From Brienomyrus brachyistius (Eukaryota; Chordata; Actinopteri; Osteoglossiformes; Mormyridae), in the NCBI RefSeq assembly GCF_023856365.1, contig NC_064542.1, positions 10,657,363 through 10,721,362 of the forward strand: a stretch of 64,000 bases of DNA. The letters are read 5' to 3'. Positions within the stretch are counted from its first letter, which is position 1. The number at the start of each line of letters is the position of its first letter. Position numbers and translations under genes: made by a program. The notes beneath the pieces are model-generated. The model had not been told where the DNA came from. It saw nothing but the letters and a program-made list of their open reading frames with translations, and made no database searches. Positions 1 through 22,946 of this stretch are shown here, piece by piece.

Positions 1-185
1 GGACGGACTTGCTTGTACTTGTTATGAACATTTTGCCTTGCCGCTGTTACTCTGATATGAAAATCCCCTGAACGTAAACATTGCTATAATGCCGTCAGAG
101 CCTGTTCTGTATCCCTGGATGTGAGATGCACCAGCCCATGCCTGCTCGCCAAAAGTCATCTCTGTGCCTCCTGTGTGCCCCACAG

Positions 186-11155
<10,970 letters not shown>

Positions 11156-12285
11156 ATTCCCTGGGACCTGAAGTGATGCGCAGTCTTTCCACCCGATATC
11201 CCAGTAACAGAGCTGACAGCTAACGGCTAGGCTGCCCTTCCTGTTAAAGTCTGTGTACCTTAAAGGAACCAAAACCAGATGTTCCATTCCAGCTGAAGTA
11301 ATGTCACAGCTCACCTCACATCCTTACTTGTTTACTTAAAATCAGTCCTATAAATAAAATGGTGTCCTATTTAAAATCTCTTTCCGTCCGTTTTCTGTGA
11401 CCTGACCAATGCAGAACTGTCTTCAGAATGAGTGGTGAGTAAAATGGGAACTTCATGGTGAAACATTATAGGAATTGCATCCATGCAGATTCAACACTTT
11501 GAAATGTTTTCTCTCAACTGGAAAAAGGAATTAAAAATAAACATTCTATAATCCAGCCTGTTGTGCAAAGTCATTTACAGTGTAATCTAATTTACAGCCC
11601 TGGTCATAACTATAAACTCTCAATTTTTATGGTTTAATTTTCCACTAAACCATTCTCTAGGGTTGGGTGGTTTCTTTTTTAAAGCACTAAAATGTGTGTG
11701 GTTCATGGTTTTGAACCCTGGTTCCGGCAGATATCCTGTTTCACTTCAGCACTCCACTGAGCCAGTTACCGGTGATTGATTTGACGAGACAGGCTGGGGG
11801 GCAGTTTAGATATTACTGGGAAACCTGCACTCTGTGCTCCCCGACTTACCGTCCACACGCACAACCAGACATATCTTATTTTTCATTTTAATACAAGAAC
11901 GAGTCAAACACAAAAGCCAGCCATCAATTAGTGCACATCAGAACATTCTGCAAAAGTGAATGTGAAGTCAACCAAAAGAAATTAAGTGCAAAACCACAAG
12001 TGAAATAAAATCATTCACACACAAAGAAGGCAGTGATAAGCATGCAGCTGAAAAGAGAAGCAGACGAGATCCCCCAAAATTAAACACATGACCCTAGTAA
12101 TCAAAGAGAGATCACACCCACATTTTTCATATATACGGTTCTCAGTACATTTTCTCAAAAGTAAAAACTATTAATTATTTTTTTCCACAATTCAAAAGAC
12201 GCAAAGATTTCTGCTAAATAAAACATATAAAAAAAATTAAAACAAGAAAACACCAACCTTCAGGTTGTGTAATAAAAGGGGGATC
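11156..12285. other. Convergent hars1/dnd1 3' flanks
   Basis: This is the 1.1-kb tail-to-tail spacer. The left part is the hars1 3' UTR. The right part (about 11880-12285) is A-rich on the plus strand, so the dnd1 3' UTR on the minus strand is U-rich. A minus-strand ATTAAA at 11887-11892 is a possible dnd1 poly(A) signal. No open frame with recognisable content was seen. Confidence 0.5.
11353..11358 (+). promoter_or_regulatory. hars1: Candidate poly(A) signal of hars1
   Basis: AATAAA lies about 200 bases after the hars1 stop codon. A second AATAAA occurs near 11535. Either would give a short 3' UTR that ends well before the dnd1 3' end on the other strand. Confidence 0.55.
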
Positions 12286-15200
12286 TCAAGCCTGGTAGAG
12301 AGACCTCAGGACATGCTCGGCCGCTGCCTGCTGCACTTCCTGCCTCTGGGCGCCCCCGCTGGAGCTTGGCAGCACGCGGGTCGTGCCTGTGTATGGCAGC
12401 GGCACGCCTGGGATCAGCACCCTGAAGGCGAAGCAGAGGAGGCCCTCCGGGCTGGAGCAGAGGTACTGCGTGCTGTAGAACGGGGGCCCCAAATCCAGCA
12501 TGTCACACACCTTCCTCAGCAAGGCCACGGCGTCCCCGAACAGGAGTGCCTCTCTGCCCGGGCGGGCTGGCCGGGGCAGGGAGGGGTACTGTCCGAGGGC
12601 CGAGCGATGGCCACCATCCAGAAGGGAGGGGGGAAGGAGGGAAGACCTGAGGGTCGCCTGGGGAAAGCCTGGTGGGGGAGAGGCTGAGAGCTTCGCCTGA
12701 TTCACGTCCTGCCTGGACTTCCCAGAAAAGGTCTGCCACTTCACCGTGATGATGATATCAAACCTCTTCTTGAACGCTGACATAAAATAAATGAAAAGTG
12801 ACAATCAAAGAACATTTTGGATTAAGGGCTTTGCTGAATGACCTCTGAGCTACACGCCCCCCCCCATTTCCGCTTTGGGGCCTCAGTACTACATCCTGCA
12901 CTCTCCTACCTTCACACAGCACTTTCTTTGCCATGGATGCAGTGTAGTGCGAGGTGTACTGCACCACAGCAGTGACACCGCCGCCCTTCCCGGGCCGGAG
13001 GGTCAGGCTCTCCACGCCGTCGGCGATGCCACGCAGCGCCTGCAGCAGCTGCTCACGCTGCACACCGGCTGGCATCTCGCCCAGGCTCAGCTGCCTCTTC
13101 TCCGTGCTGTGCCGCACGACCAGGCATGCGCCCTCCTGCAGCTCGTGCCGGTGGAGGGTGCGAACGGCAACGCCGGCATGCAGCGGGTTGCCATATTTGG
13201 CGTAAGCAAAACCACGGTTCTGCCCGCTGAAGTTCATCATGAGCCGGAACTCGTAGAGCGGCGCCACCTGCTGGAAGAGCGGGATCAGCCGGTCCTCGTA
13301 GATGTCCCGCGGGATCTGGCTGATGAACACCTCACATCCAGGCCCTGGCGCCGGTCCAGTCCAGTCTGCCCAGTCGGTGATGTCATCATTACATCCAAAC
13401 AGCATTCACACATTCACAATTATTTAAAATCATAACTCTTTATATTACTATCCATAATGTGTACAGCAGTACCTCATCATACGTCGAATCTGACATTCCC
13501 TCAATATTTTGTTAAAAATACAGTATGTGGAAAAAATACAAATCATCTTAAGTCGGTTTACGCAACCTTATGTCGGTCAGGCGACATTAAAATATGTAAA
13601 AATAATATATCGTAATGTATAAACTCAAACAGAAGCTTATAAATGAAAGAATGCTGGGTGCCACTTTACAATAAGGCTACCCATATAAAGCGTTTATGAA
13701 TGGTTTATAATCTGGTTATTAATTAGGTTGTAACGCTATTATTATTAATAGACAATTTTAAACAAGTTATAACAGTTTTCTTTTTATTAATGAGTTACTA
13801 CCATTTACAACTGGCAAAAGGGAGCCTTATTGTAAAGTGGTACCAAATATTGTCCTATATACCTGGTGTTTGGTACTGATTTTTAGGGGGGGTTCGTATT
13901 AAGTACTTTTTTGACTTAAGTCGTGCCGTTTGGAACCCATTACTGACGTAGGGCGAAGCATTACTGCATATTCATTTCCTGAACCATGGTATTCTAACAC
14001 ACTACGACTTTTTTTTACTCTAAATTCAGGCAGCCCAGCTTAGTGACATCACACTAAGGAGAAACTGCGCAACTAAAAATGTCAGCTCAATTACGTGATA
14101 TCATTATGAGCGAAATAATTCAAGGCCCGCTATCCATTCGCGCCGCTGAAACACTTCAGAAAAGATTTATAGAAGTCCGAGCCTGGCACTCACTGGGCGG
14201 CGGCCCCCCGTACTTTCGCTGCCCATTTATCTGGACCAGCTTTACCGCCGTCTTCTGGACCCAGGACTCTAATGAAGAAATACTCGCTGGGTTCAACACC
14301 TTCAGAGACACAAAAAACAGCATATATCTGCATCACTGTTGGGAACGTCTTGAAAATAATGAGCATTTTTATAATGCCATTTGGGTAAAAATGAGTATAC
14401 GTAACACATACTGCAAGTTAACAATATGAATTTGCACCATAGAAATGGTAATTAAAAGAGGAAAAGGTTACTTTGGAAATGTGGTATGCGCTGGTTCCGT
14501 CTTTCTTACTAACCCGCAAACGCGTGGGTTTTTAAATTATAATCGTGCCTGTAGCGCACCAGCAGTGGTACGAAGATATTTTTAATATCTCAACTTAGAT
14601 TATGATGTTCTGAACTTTTGCAGCCAAATATAACATTTGCAACAAACCCTCCCCATCAATAAGACTAGAATTTACTATCTACATAACTTATGTTCATTAT
14701 TTTCTTAATGTTGCCATATTCATTTATTGACCTGTCCACGGGCGTCAATTACAGGGGGCTGTAACCCCCCAAATAACCACCCAAAGTTACGCCCTCGGAC
14801 TGTCAAAGAGATGTAGGCATATAGCACCAATTACTCCGTCTTAGAACTAATAAGTCGCGACCTCCTCCAGTTTTAGGCAGTTTCTACCGCGCTTTATTTC
14901 ATAAAATATTTACATTCTACTGCGGCTGCATCTATCTAAGTTACGGAGAATAAACGTATGAAAAACAGGCGCGTTTCAGTTCGTGTCCGCAGCGGGTTTG
15001 GGGGGCGAGGGGGCTGCTTCCTGTAGTTGGAATAAAAAAGATTTTTTTTATCAATAACTCCTACTGCCCTTCTCAAAGGTGAACGAAACTTGGAATCAGG
15101 AACTGTTTGCTGTAAACTATGTAGTTCAGAGTATATGAACTACACGGGGGTTATATACAAGTTTACATTATTTAGTTTTGTGTGCGTGTGTGTGTGTGAG

Positions 15201-15787
15201 ATAGAGAGAGAAAAACTCGTACTGCCTACAATTGAAAAATCTGAGAATTCGGATGGACGAACGCTGAAGCTCTACGCGTCTGGGAAATTCAAAGGAAAAC
15301 AGTCCCAACTGCAAGGGGAAAAACCACAAAGTCTGAAGCAAAAACATACGGAGTCGGCAGGAATATTAGTGCTGCAAAATCAAAGATTTTTAAAAAAAAG
15401 ACAGATATTTAGACTAAATATAATTATACTAGCCTACTGAAGGCCTAAAACCGTATCAAATATAACTTAAGCTATGAAAATGAGTATAAAAGCTATACTC
15501 ATTGCTATATACAAGTGCAAAATACAAGGCCCACATACGCAATCTAATTTCGCGTGTGCGCAATTAACGCACCTAATGTTATTTTACACAAACCAGACAT
15601 TTAACTGCACGCTACAATGCGTGGATCGGTTACATTTCCATAAATAAAACGCTTTATCTACATTTTTGAAGCGTATGGAAAAGCACAGAAGGTGAATAAT
15701 CGCTCGGGGGGGCATCTGCTTCTGACGGGGCAGGTCCATTTGAAAGCAGAGCGCTTCACGCACCTGTGTCCGCCCGTCCTCCATCAT
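12286..15787 (-). CDS. dnd1: Dead end protein 1 (germ-cell RNA-binding protein)
   Basis: Vertebrate germ-plasm RNA-binding protein needed for primordial germ cell survival; it binds U-rich 3' UTR sites and modulates miRNA-directed repression (family knowledge). Minus-strand exons: 15764-15787 (proposed, 8 codons, MMEDGRTQ), 14194-14299, 12910-13365, 12286-12776 (stop TGA). Introns are GT-AG and phases match (0, 1, 1), giving about 358 residues. Exon 2 has the conserved [12 protein letters not shown] stretch. Exon 3 has RRM1, with RNP2 near residues 56-61 (VFISQI) and RNP1 near 94-101 (RGFAYAKY), the STEKRQL linker, and a second, weaker RRM containing [14 protein letters not shown]. Exon 4 finishes RRM2 and ends in the double-stranded-RNA-binding-like domain ([25 protein letters not shown]). 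The order is the same as in zebrafish Dnd, which is somewhat longer. Exon 1 is the uncertain part: it rests on a tandem ATG, a CAG/GTGCGT donor and phase agreement only. Confidence 0.93.
13464..13978. mobile_element. Diverged MITE upstream of dnd1 exon 3
   Basis: Diverged inverted ends (gcagtacctcatcatacgtc and gcagtaatgcttcgccctac in reverse complement) with TA at both borders. The dinucleotide ends are slightly out of register, so the call is tentative. Lies in dnd1 intron 2. Confidence 0.45.
13658..13845. mobile_element. MITE nested in dnd1 intron 2
   Basis: 188 bp, with inverted ends containing CCACTTTACAATAAGGCT on both sides. The interior is AT-rich with no coding frame. It is placed inside the older element at 13464-13978. 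Confidence 0.75.
15764..15787 (-). CDS. dnd1: Proposed first coding exon of dnd1
   Basis: Two consecutive ATG codons open an 8-codon exon that ends CAG at a GTGCGT donor. Phase 0 fits exon 2, which starts after an AG at 14300-14301. The intron would be 1464 bp. Zebrafish Dnd also has a short, poorly conserved leader before the conserved LNP motif. No transcript evidence is available here. Confidence 0.5.
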
Positions 15788-17830
15788 GCCTGGGGAGTTA
15801 TAATCGCTTCAACAACTCTTCCCCAAATGACGTTAGTGCAATAGTCAGAAAAGCTAAACTTTTGCTCTAGACCAGCTTTTATTGATTATTTGCATCTGTC
15901 CAATGAACGATATGGAGGGCAAGGGCTATAAGCGTCAATCCCCACCCTAAAAGTCATGCCTCCCCCCACCCTCTCTTGATTTAGGGATGTGAGGCGAAGC
16001 GGCATGTCTCTTATACGGTGATTCAAAATGCAGCCTTTTTATTTTAGACCGGATGGCAAATGGGCTTCTACGGTCCGGTTAATACTCTTCGCGTCAACAA
16101 TTAGATTATCATTAACCGCTGGAGCTAATCAAAGGAGCTGTTGTTTATCATGAAATAAAATGAAACGCAGCGGCTGTTTGGCTTTCGCTCTCTTTTTCTA
16201 TTATGCGCTTCATTTCATGGGTTTCTGAATTTTGCCCGCATCGTAATAATGCAGTAAATGCAGACATAAAACACATATATTCACGACCATATATGTGGAC
16301 AATGTGAAGAATTTCATAAGAAGAGCTATATGCTTGGCTTGCGAAAATATTAGGGCCGCATCTGTGACGTCTTGTTCGGCCGGATTGCTCAGGCTCGAGA
16401 ATCGCTTATGCAACCTTTTTAATTGTAGCGTATCCTCGGTAAGTCGGTAAGTAAACGGCTTTGTGCTTTTAAGTTTTTTTTCCTGCGCATCTCAGCTGTT
16501 GCTTTCTGTAGCGTTTGCACAGCCGTCGGACCAGCAGTGGCATCCCACCCCCGATTTTCACCCTCGCCAGCCGCTCGGTCTGGAGGGTCGGTCCCATCTA
16601 AGCATTTCCTTGATAAGACTTGAAAAATTCATTTCGCGGAAACCGCAAACCAAAGCAGAAAGCAAAAACTACACTGGGGTGCCTTAAAAATCAGAAAGTG
16701 GGACATTCGAGGATTGACTTGACAGAGACACGTACCAAAGCACTTGGCTGTAATTGCTTTCAGTACTATACCGAGTACAAGCAACCTGTGTACTTTATAC
16801 CGTCAATATAAGTAATATATAGTAATATATATCTATTTTCCATATGCCTCTATCCAATGCAGGGAGCATGGAGCTTATGGCACTAAACAGTGGTCTACAG
16901 CACCAGTATACTTAACGTTGTTTATTTCATTAAAATCTCTTGCACCTTGTTGTTCTTTCTAAGAACAAAAATCTATGCTCTCTCTCTCTCTTGCACTATT
17001 GAGTGGGTCTGCAATAAGCCTGATTAAAAGAGATCTTCATCAGATAGGCATTACAATCAGAATGATCTTGTATGGGGAGGGGGTTATTGTTTGTTATTGT
17101 TTGTTCAGTGCTGTGTTCAAACAACACGCAGTGTGTACACAGTGCCTACAGTGAGGGCAAGAAGGAGGCAGTGAACACAAAGAAAGACAAAACAGGGATG
17201 GGATTGGACTGGTAGGTAGCATGGTCAGAGTGGAGGTAGTATATGTGTATAATGCAGCTCAGAATGTTTTATCAGTATTTGTATGTCAGAGACTGATAGT
17301 GGTGATGATGCAGTGGAAGGTTCAGTAACTACGAGGCTGTGTCAGGTGTCAGGATGTAAGGCGGCATCTGAGATTCTCCAAGGGGGTGCTTCCCCCCCCC
17401 ACGCAGGCTTCACCACCAACTTCCCCAGATTTCAGTTTAATGTACGATATATAAAAGAACAGAAACAGAAATATGAGACACAAGAAAATAACAAGATGTA
17501 CTCTTGAATCTATGAGAAAACAGTGGGTTCGTTTCAGTGTCTTAATCCGTTTGGAGCCCTTCAAAAGCGTGAGGTGTTCTTCTACGATCAAGTGTTTTTC
17601 CAAAAGACTATTTTTCCAGAAGACGATCATGCTTGGGTATGGCACTGAGCAACTGGGCCAAGTGTCATGGTGCCTGTTGTCACATGAAAAACAGTCAATC
17701 AGGCCATGTCAGAGGTCACAGTGGTGGAGAACAGCAAGCACAAGTAAGGGAGAGTACAAAACTAAACAAGTCAACAACTATCCTTTATTGGTACAGGTAC
17801 ATTGCCATGCTTCTCTTCACTAACCCCATC
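15788..17830. other. dnd1 5' flank and intergenic DNA
   Basis: Directly upstream of the proposed dnd1 start on the minus strand, so its promoter should lie at its left edge. I see no TATA box or CpG island that decides a start site, and no gene. The frames of 60-120 codons here are unrelated to any family I know. Confidence 0.4.
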
Positions 17831-17837
17831 CTGCTCT

Positions 17838-18007
17838 CCACAGCTTGGGGGTCACAGTGCAGGGTCAGCTAACATGCAGCTGCCCTAGAGCTGGGGATTA
17901 AGGGCCTTGCTCAGGGGCCCACATCCATGTGATTGTTCCGCCAGGTCTCAAACCTGTGACTTTCTGACCACAGGCACAGAGGCGTAGCCCAATGAGCCAT
18001 ACATGGC
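17838..18007 (-). mobile_element. tRNA-derived SINE, minus orientation
   Basis: Read on the minus strand, the head carries tggctcattgggct (box A) and a ggtttgagacc box B, followed by the conserved body (read on plus: gggccttgctcaggggccc). Confidence 0.6.
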
Positions 18008-18053
18008 AAGTGAGGGAGGGTCCACCCTGTTGCCTGTGATGCCTCCACTACGT

Positions 18054-18180
18054 GTGGCGTCTTTCCGGCCTGCCCTCCCATGTCCCTGTGGCGTCTTTCC
18101 GGCCTGCCCTCCCTTCCGGCCTGCCCTCCCATGTCCCTGTGGCGTCTTTCCGGCCTGCCCTCCCTTCCGGCCTGCCCTCA
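18054..18180. repeat. Small minisatellite
   Basis: About two and a half copies of a roughly 53-bp unit built on ttccggcctgccctccc, itself partly duplicated within the unit. Lies between the minus-strand SINE and the dispersed repeat copy. Confidence 0.7.
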
Positions 18181-18184
18181 TCTT

Positions 18185-18395
18185 GTTCATTTGACTTCTT
18201 CTGCCGGCCCCTGGAGGATGGGCTCCCCCTTTGAGTCTGGTTCCTCCCAAGTTTTCTTCCTTCTAGGGAATTTTTCTTTGCCACTGTTACCCCTGGCTTA
18301 CTCACTGGGGGCTTTCGGCAGGGATAACGTGAAGTGCTTTGAGACAATGTAATGTTGTGGAAATATGCTATACAAATAAAATGGAACTAAACTGA
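18185..18395 (+). repeat. Dispersed fish repeat (copy 2)
   Basis: Shows the typical succession ctggttcctcccaagttttc, actcactggggg, tttgagacaatgtaatgt and tatacaaataaaatgga of an abundant fish repeat. It is the longer, opposite-orientation relative of 3337-3485. Confidence 0.6.
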
Positions 18396-18399
18396 ATAT

Positions 18400-20960
18400 A
18401 GCGAATGAGGTAGAGTATGGTAAGTGAGGGAAGAGTGTGGCAAGATGTAAAAGTAGTATGACAACATATTAGTAATAATATATGATTTGAAGTACGTGAT
18501 TTCCCACATGTCAGACAATGGAGGGGGGGGGGGGGGTGTGTGTGTGTCACGTGAGCCTCAACCAGCCCTGAGCGAGATTCTCTGAGGAACAGAGTGTTCA
18601 TCTGCTTCCCAGAGACTGCTAGCATTTGCCAGAAGTGAGTTTCAGAAGTGATTAGTTTATGGGGCGGTTGGCTGTTGGTGGTTTTCGCTGCCCATCTCCT
18701 CATCCTACAATTGGGCAGATGTTCGCTGGAGGGTAGTTTGCTGCCAATAACCTTCTCAGCACAGCGGATGGTGCCGCAGTGGGTCCATGCATAGCTAAGC
18801 CAGATTGCCATGGGGGGATATGAAGATCATTTCTAAACATGATCTATGTAAAATTTCTTCATGTTGGTCAAATTAAACCCAACCATAATGAGAATACACA
18901 GTCTACTGGCTGTATGCTTTTTCAAATGGCTATGAATGGTAGAGTGTATTTCTGTAATAATTCCAAACCTGAAATGGGTTTAGTGATATAGAGTAACTGC
19001 CAACTGCAATTCTAAATTACTTATCATGGTTTGGAAATAACTGAGTTAATTACAAACCAATAAACAATTGGAATTGTTCGGTAAAAATACTTTTGCATAC
19101 CTTTCAAAGGGGAACTACTTGTAAATAGAGGGGAAGAGGTGTCTAATTTTTGGTCTAATTTTAGTGGCTTTGCATAAGGTGTAGTTGCTGTGCTACCCAC
19201 CAGATGGCGATGTAGACTTTTATTCCATTCATCTATCCGTTTTGTATAGTCATTTACGCAGCAGAGGGTCATAAGGATAGAGTGTCCTAAGAAATATACA
19301 TATGCACACAATAGATTTCACACGACTCCACAAAATACACATATAACCTTGGAATGTATTTAGAATGTGCTCTGGTAACAGACCAGTCACTTTACCGTTA
19401 TTAAGTGTTATAAATATAAATAGGTGAGCAATACATATAGGCATATATATGCATACTTTGTCCAAAGTGACATACAAGTGAAGATCAGTGTCAGCCAGCA
19501 TCCATCAAACAATAGGGGTTCAGAACCTTGAGCCAGGATTAGCTTGCTCTGCCGGTTGTGGGATTTGAACCTATGACCTTCAGGATATGGGCAAAGATCC
19601 CTAATTTCTAAGCTGCACAGCGCACCTATTATATCCTTTCTCGGCAGTTATTTTAACTAGTTTGTCCTTAGATTGTTTTCCAATATTGTATTAGCTTGTT
19701 AACTGCCCTTCATACATACAGAAAATGTTACGTCAAATTAGCATGTGTTATTGTACTCCGAAGTACTGGTCAATCAATGGTGTACACAAAGTGTTACAGA
19801 TGATGTCGGAGCTGGCCTGTCGGGCTGATCGCAGTCTCAGTACAGCAAGAAAATGTTAAGGGCTCTAGCCAGAAATACACAGTCAGACCAACAACAGAAG
19901 CGAGATTATGAAATGGGGATTAAAGGTCACCTCGACCTGTGGGAAGCGATTTCATTTTTAATGACAAAGTTCATAGCGTGAGCTAAATTATTGCCTTATA
20001 TGAAGGAGCCATAATTAGGCTGCTGTTGAATTATTTTGTATTTGCACTCGTTTTACACTACTTATTTATTTGTACTTTGCATCTACCTGTGACCAATAAA
20101 GTTTGTCTTATCTTGCCTTTTTAAGTGTGAACGTCGTGTGTCTTTTTTTTTAACGTGACAACAATGTATAGAAGCTATTGTAATCTCACCTTGTTTGCTC
20201 TCTGTCCTGTGTTTAAAGGAATGAAAAGCAGACATTGCACATGGCTTGTCCCAGCGTTTGTGCGATCCGTTGAATCTAAACATCCATTACTGTGTATCAG
20301 GGGCTGACGAACCTGAAAATTTCACGGTGCCTCAGATCGCGTCGGATTTGTTCCTGTGGCACCGACGTGCATCTCATGCATACAAATATAAAAGAATCAC
20401 GTATCAGAAAATGTTAATGTTGCTGTCGGAGCTGCTTGTCTGGTCTTTGCCCCTTGGGGTTTTTTTTTTGCTGCTGATATGGAACTAACAGTGTATCTGT
20501 GTGTGTGTGTTGGGGGGGGTATACTAAGGATTTCTTTGTTTATTCTGTTTAATGTTAAGTTTATTTAGGGGGATCTCACATGTTTTTCCCTCAAATGCTT
20601 GATTCAAGGTTGACTGCTCGCATATAAAGCAGTACGAAAGAACCAGAACACCTTTTAATGGGATATTCAGAATCTGGTGATGCACAAAAAATAAGGAATG
20701 AAGAGGACTAAGTGACAGGTACTAGGAGACCTGTGTTGTCACTGGTATGGCTGAGGCAGGGAATCATGGGAAGAGATGGCTTTGTGGGAAGCGCTTAGCT
20801 GGTAATTGACTAACTGGCTATCTCTCAAAACAAACAGAACGAAAAGTGTAAACAAACAGAGAACTGAGTGGGATTTTGACGCAATGAGATCTGTCAGATC
20901 AGGTCTCTATGGCAACAGCTGATACTCTCAAACATATGCAAACATGCAGACACATGGAAA
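18400..20960. other. Intergenic DNA with repeat remnants
   Basis: No gene recognised. A minus-orientation SINE fragment lies near 19540-19625 (tgggatttgaacctatgacc on plus). A LINE-like 3' tail lies near 20045-20115 (accaataaagtttgtcttat). A poly-G run begins near 18522. Confidence 0.4.
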
Positions 20961-20965
20961 TAGCA

Positions 20966-21146
20966 CTCATTCACTCACCCACTCGCTCACTCACTCACTC
21001 ACTCAGACACTCGCTCACCCAGTCCCTCACTTGCTCACCCAGTTCCTCACTCGCTCACCCAGTCCCTCACTCACTCACTCAGTCTCTCACTCACTCACTC
21101 ACTCAGTCACTCACTCACTCAATCATTCACTCACTCAGTCACACAT
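20966..21146 (+). repeat. (CACT)n microsatellite
   Basis: Imperfect tetranucleotide array with periodic variants such as cacccagtccctcactcgct. Open frames of repeated THSL type in several frames are a by-product. Confidence 0.85.
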
Positions 21147-21169
21147 TTACATGTATTCACACCACATAA

Positions 21170-22912
21170 AAAGTAAATCCAGTTCTGGTAGCAGAACAGA
21201 TCGGGATCAGGATTTTCACGGGGTGGGGGTGCGGCGATGGTACAGGTTGTCAATTCGGGGGGGGGATTGCATTGGGTACATAGAAATTCCGGAACCACAT
21301 CCCTTGGAGAGACAGGGCTTCTTTTAGCACGTACATCTTTAATAAAAAATAAAATTACAATAAAAGACTCGGTGGGTGGCATTCAGGAAGGGCATAATGG
21401 CTCATTTGGGGGAGGGGGGGGAAGATATGCCCCCCCATGACACTGACCCTGACTAAATCATTTAAATACCAGTCAAATGTTAAAACTCACTCTGTATACA
21501 GGCCCGGTTAGGCAGTCATGGGCCATGGATTAGAAATAAAATCATTAAAACAGTGACCATTAAAAAAATGGATGCACACACCACCATGTAATTACTCAGC
21601 GAGTACGGCACCGTCTCTCATTCATCTGTGACGCTTCTTGATCAAGTTGTGACTTACCACCTAAAGTGCAGCAGTGAAAATCAGGCAGCTTTTAAAATAA
21701 ATTGGTCATAAAGTAAATGAAAGAAAGCAGAGATCAGGAGACCGGCTTAAACAAGACTCAAGACTCGCAAGTTCTTTATTGTCAACACATCAGTGAAGAA
21801 GTACACAGTGCATTGAAATACCTTTTCCCCTGGACTCCCTATGGTGTAGCACATAAATATAAATAATGACATATTTAAATAAACCTATGAACAATCCACT
21901 CGAATAAGGGGACTGTACCATCCAGATACTGCAAAGTTCTACATCAGGCAGGGCGATGAGCCGGATTCAGTGAGGATGTCAGAGGAAGGGCAGCAGTAGC
22001 ACAGAGCAACACACACTGGATTCACTAAAATGTGTAAAAAAATACCTGCCTTGCTTTCTGTTATATTTGGAATACTTTTTCTGAAGCTGGTTATTTCCAT
22101 TTCGTGCTCCCTGGTTAGAGAGGTTAAAAATCCACTGTACATGTGAAAAACAGTGAAAACTCGCCTCAATCCAGTGCATGATCTTAGCAGAGACCCATTA
22201 GTAGAGGCTGGCAAATGTGCAGGTATAAATTTTCATACTACTAATATATCTCCCCGTAGTTTTTGTTCCTGACATTTAGTACGTTTGAAATTAGATGCCT
22301 CCAGAAAGTTGCCAGTTGATGCACTGGGTGCTTCTGGTCCATTGTTAGTTGGGGCTGTGGAGATACGTCACTGTCGCATTGAATGATGGGATAGCACTTA
22401 GTGGATAAGATGCAGTAGCTTGTAACAGGGGGGGCTAGGTTGCAGCTGGGTTGTGTGCCCCCCAGCGGTGCTACACTGTCTGTCGGGCATGTAACATGGC
22501 CGCCCTTAGAGGCACACTCTGCCTTGTGTTTTCCTGTGATGTGATTGGATATGTCAATGTGGGGTGAGTGGCGACTGGGGGTGGGAGGGGGCAGTTTACT
22601 TCCTGCGTGTCCAAGTTCTGTATTTGCCCTGGTCATTCTGTCAGCGCTGCAGGTGTGCAAAGTGCGCGCAGCTGCATCCACTCAAAACTAACAACATGCA
22701 CCCGCCCCCCCCCCCCCCCCCCACTCCCAGTCCCGCCCGAGCAAGTGACACAGCAGTGAGAGAGAAGGCAGGCCTGGTGTCACAGCATGGGGATGAGCAG
22801 GTGAAGACAGACACCTACCAGAAGTTCTACCAGGGACAACAATGCAAAGAGCCCCAAGCAAATCTTTATGTTATTCCTACCTTTAAAACTGAAAATTAAT
22901 TAGAAGAAACAT

Positions 22913-22946
<34 letters not shown>

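Noticed and set aside
12875..13435. 186-codon plus-strand frame
   Set aside because: Antisense shadow of dnd1 exon 3, caused by high GC at third positions; no family resemblance.
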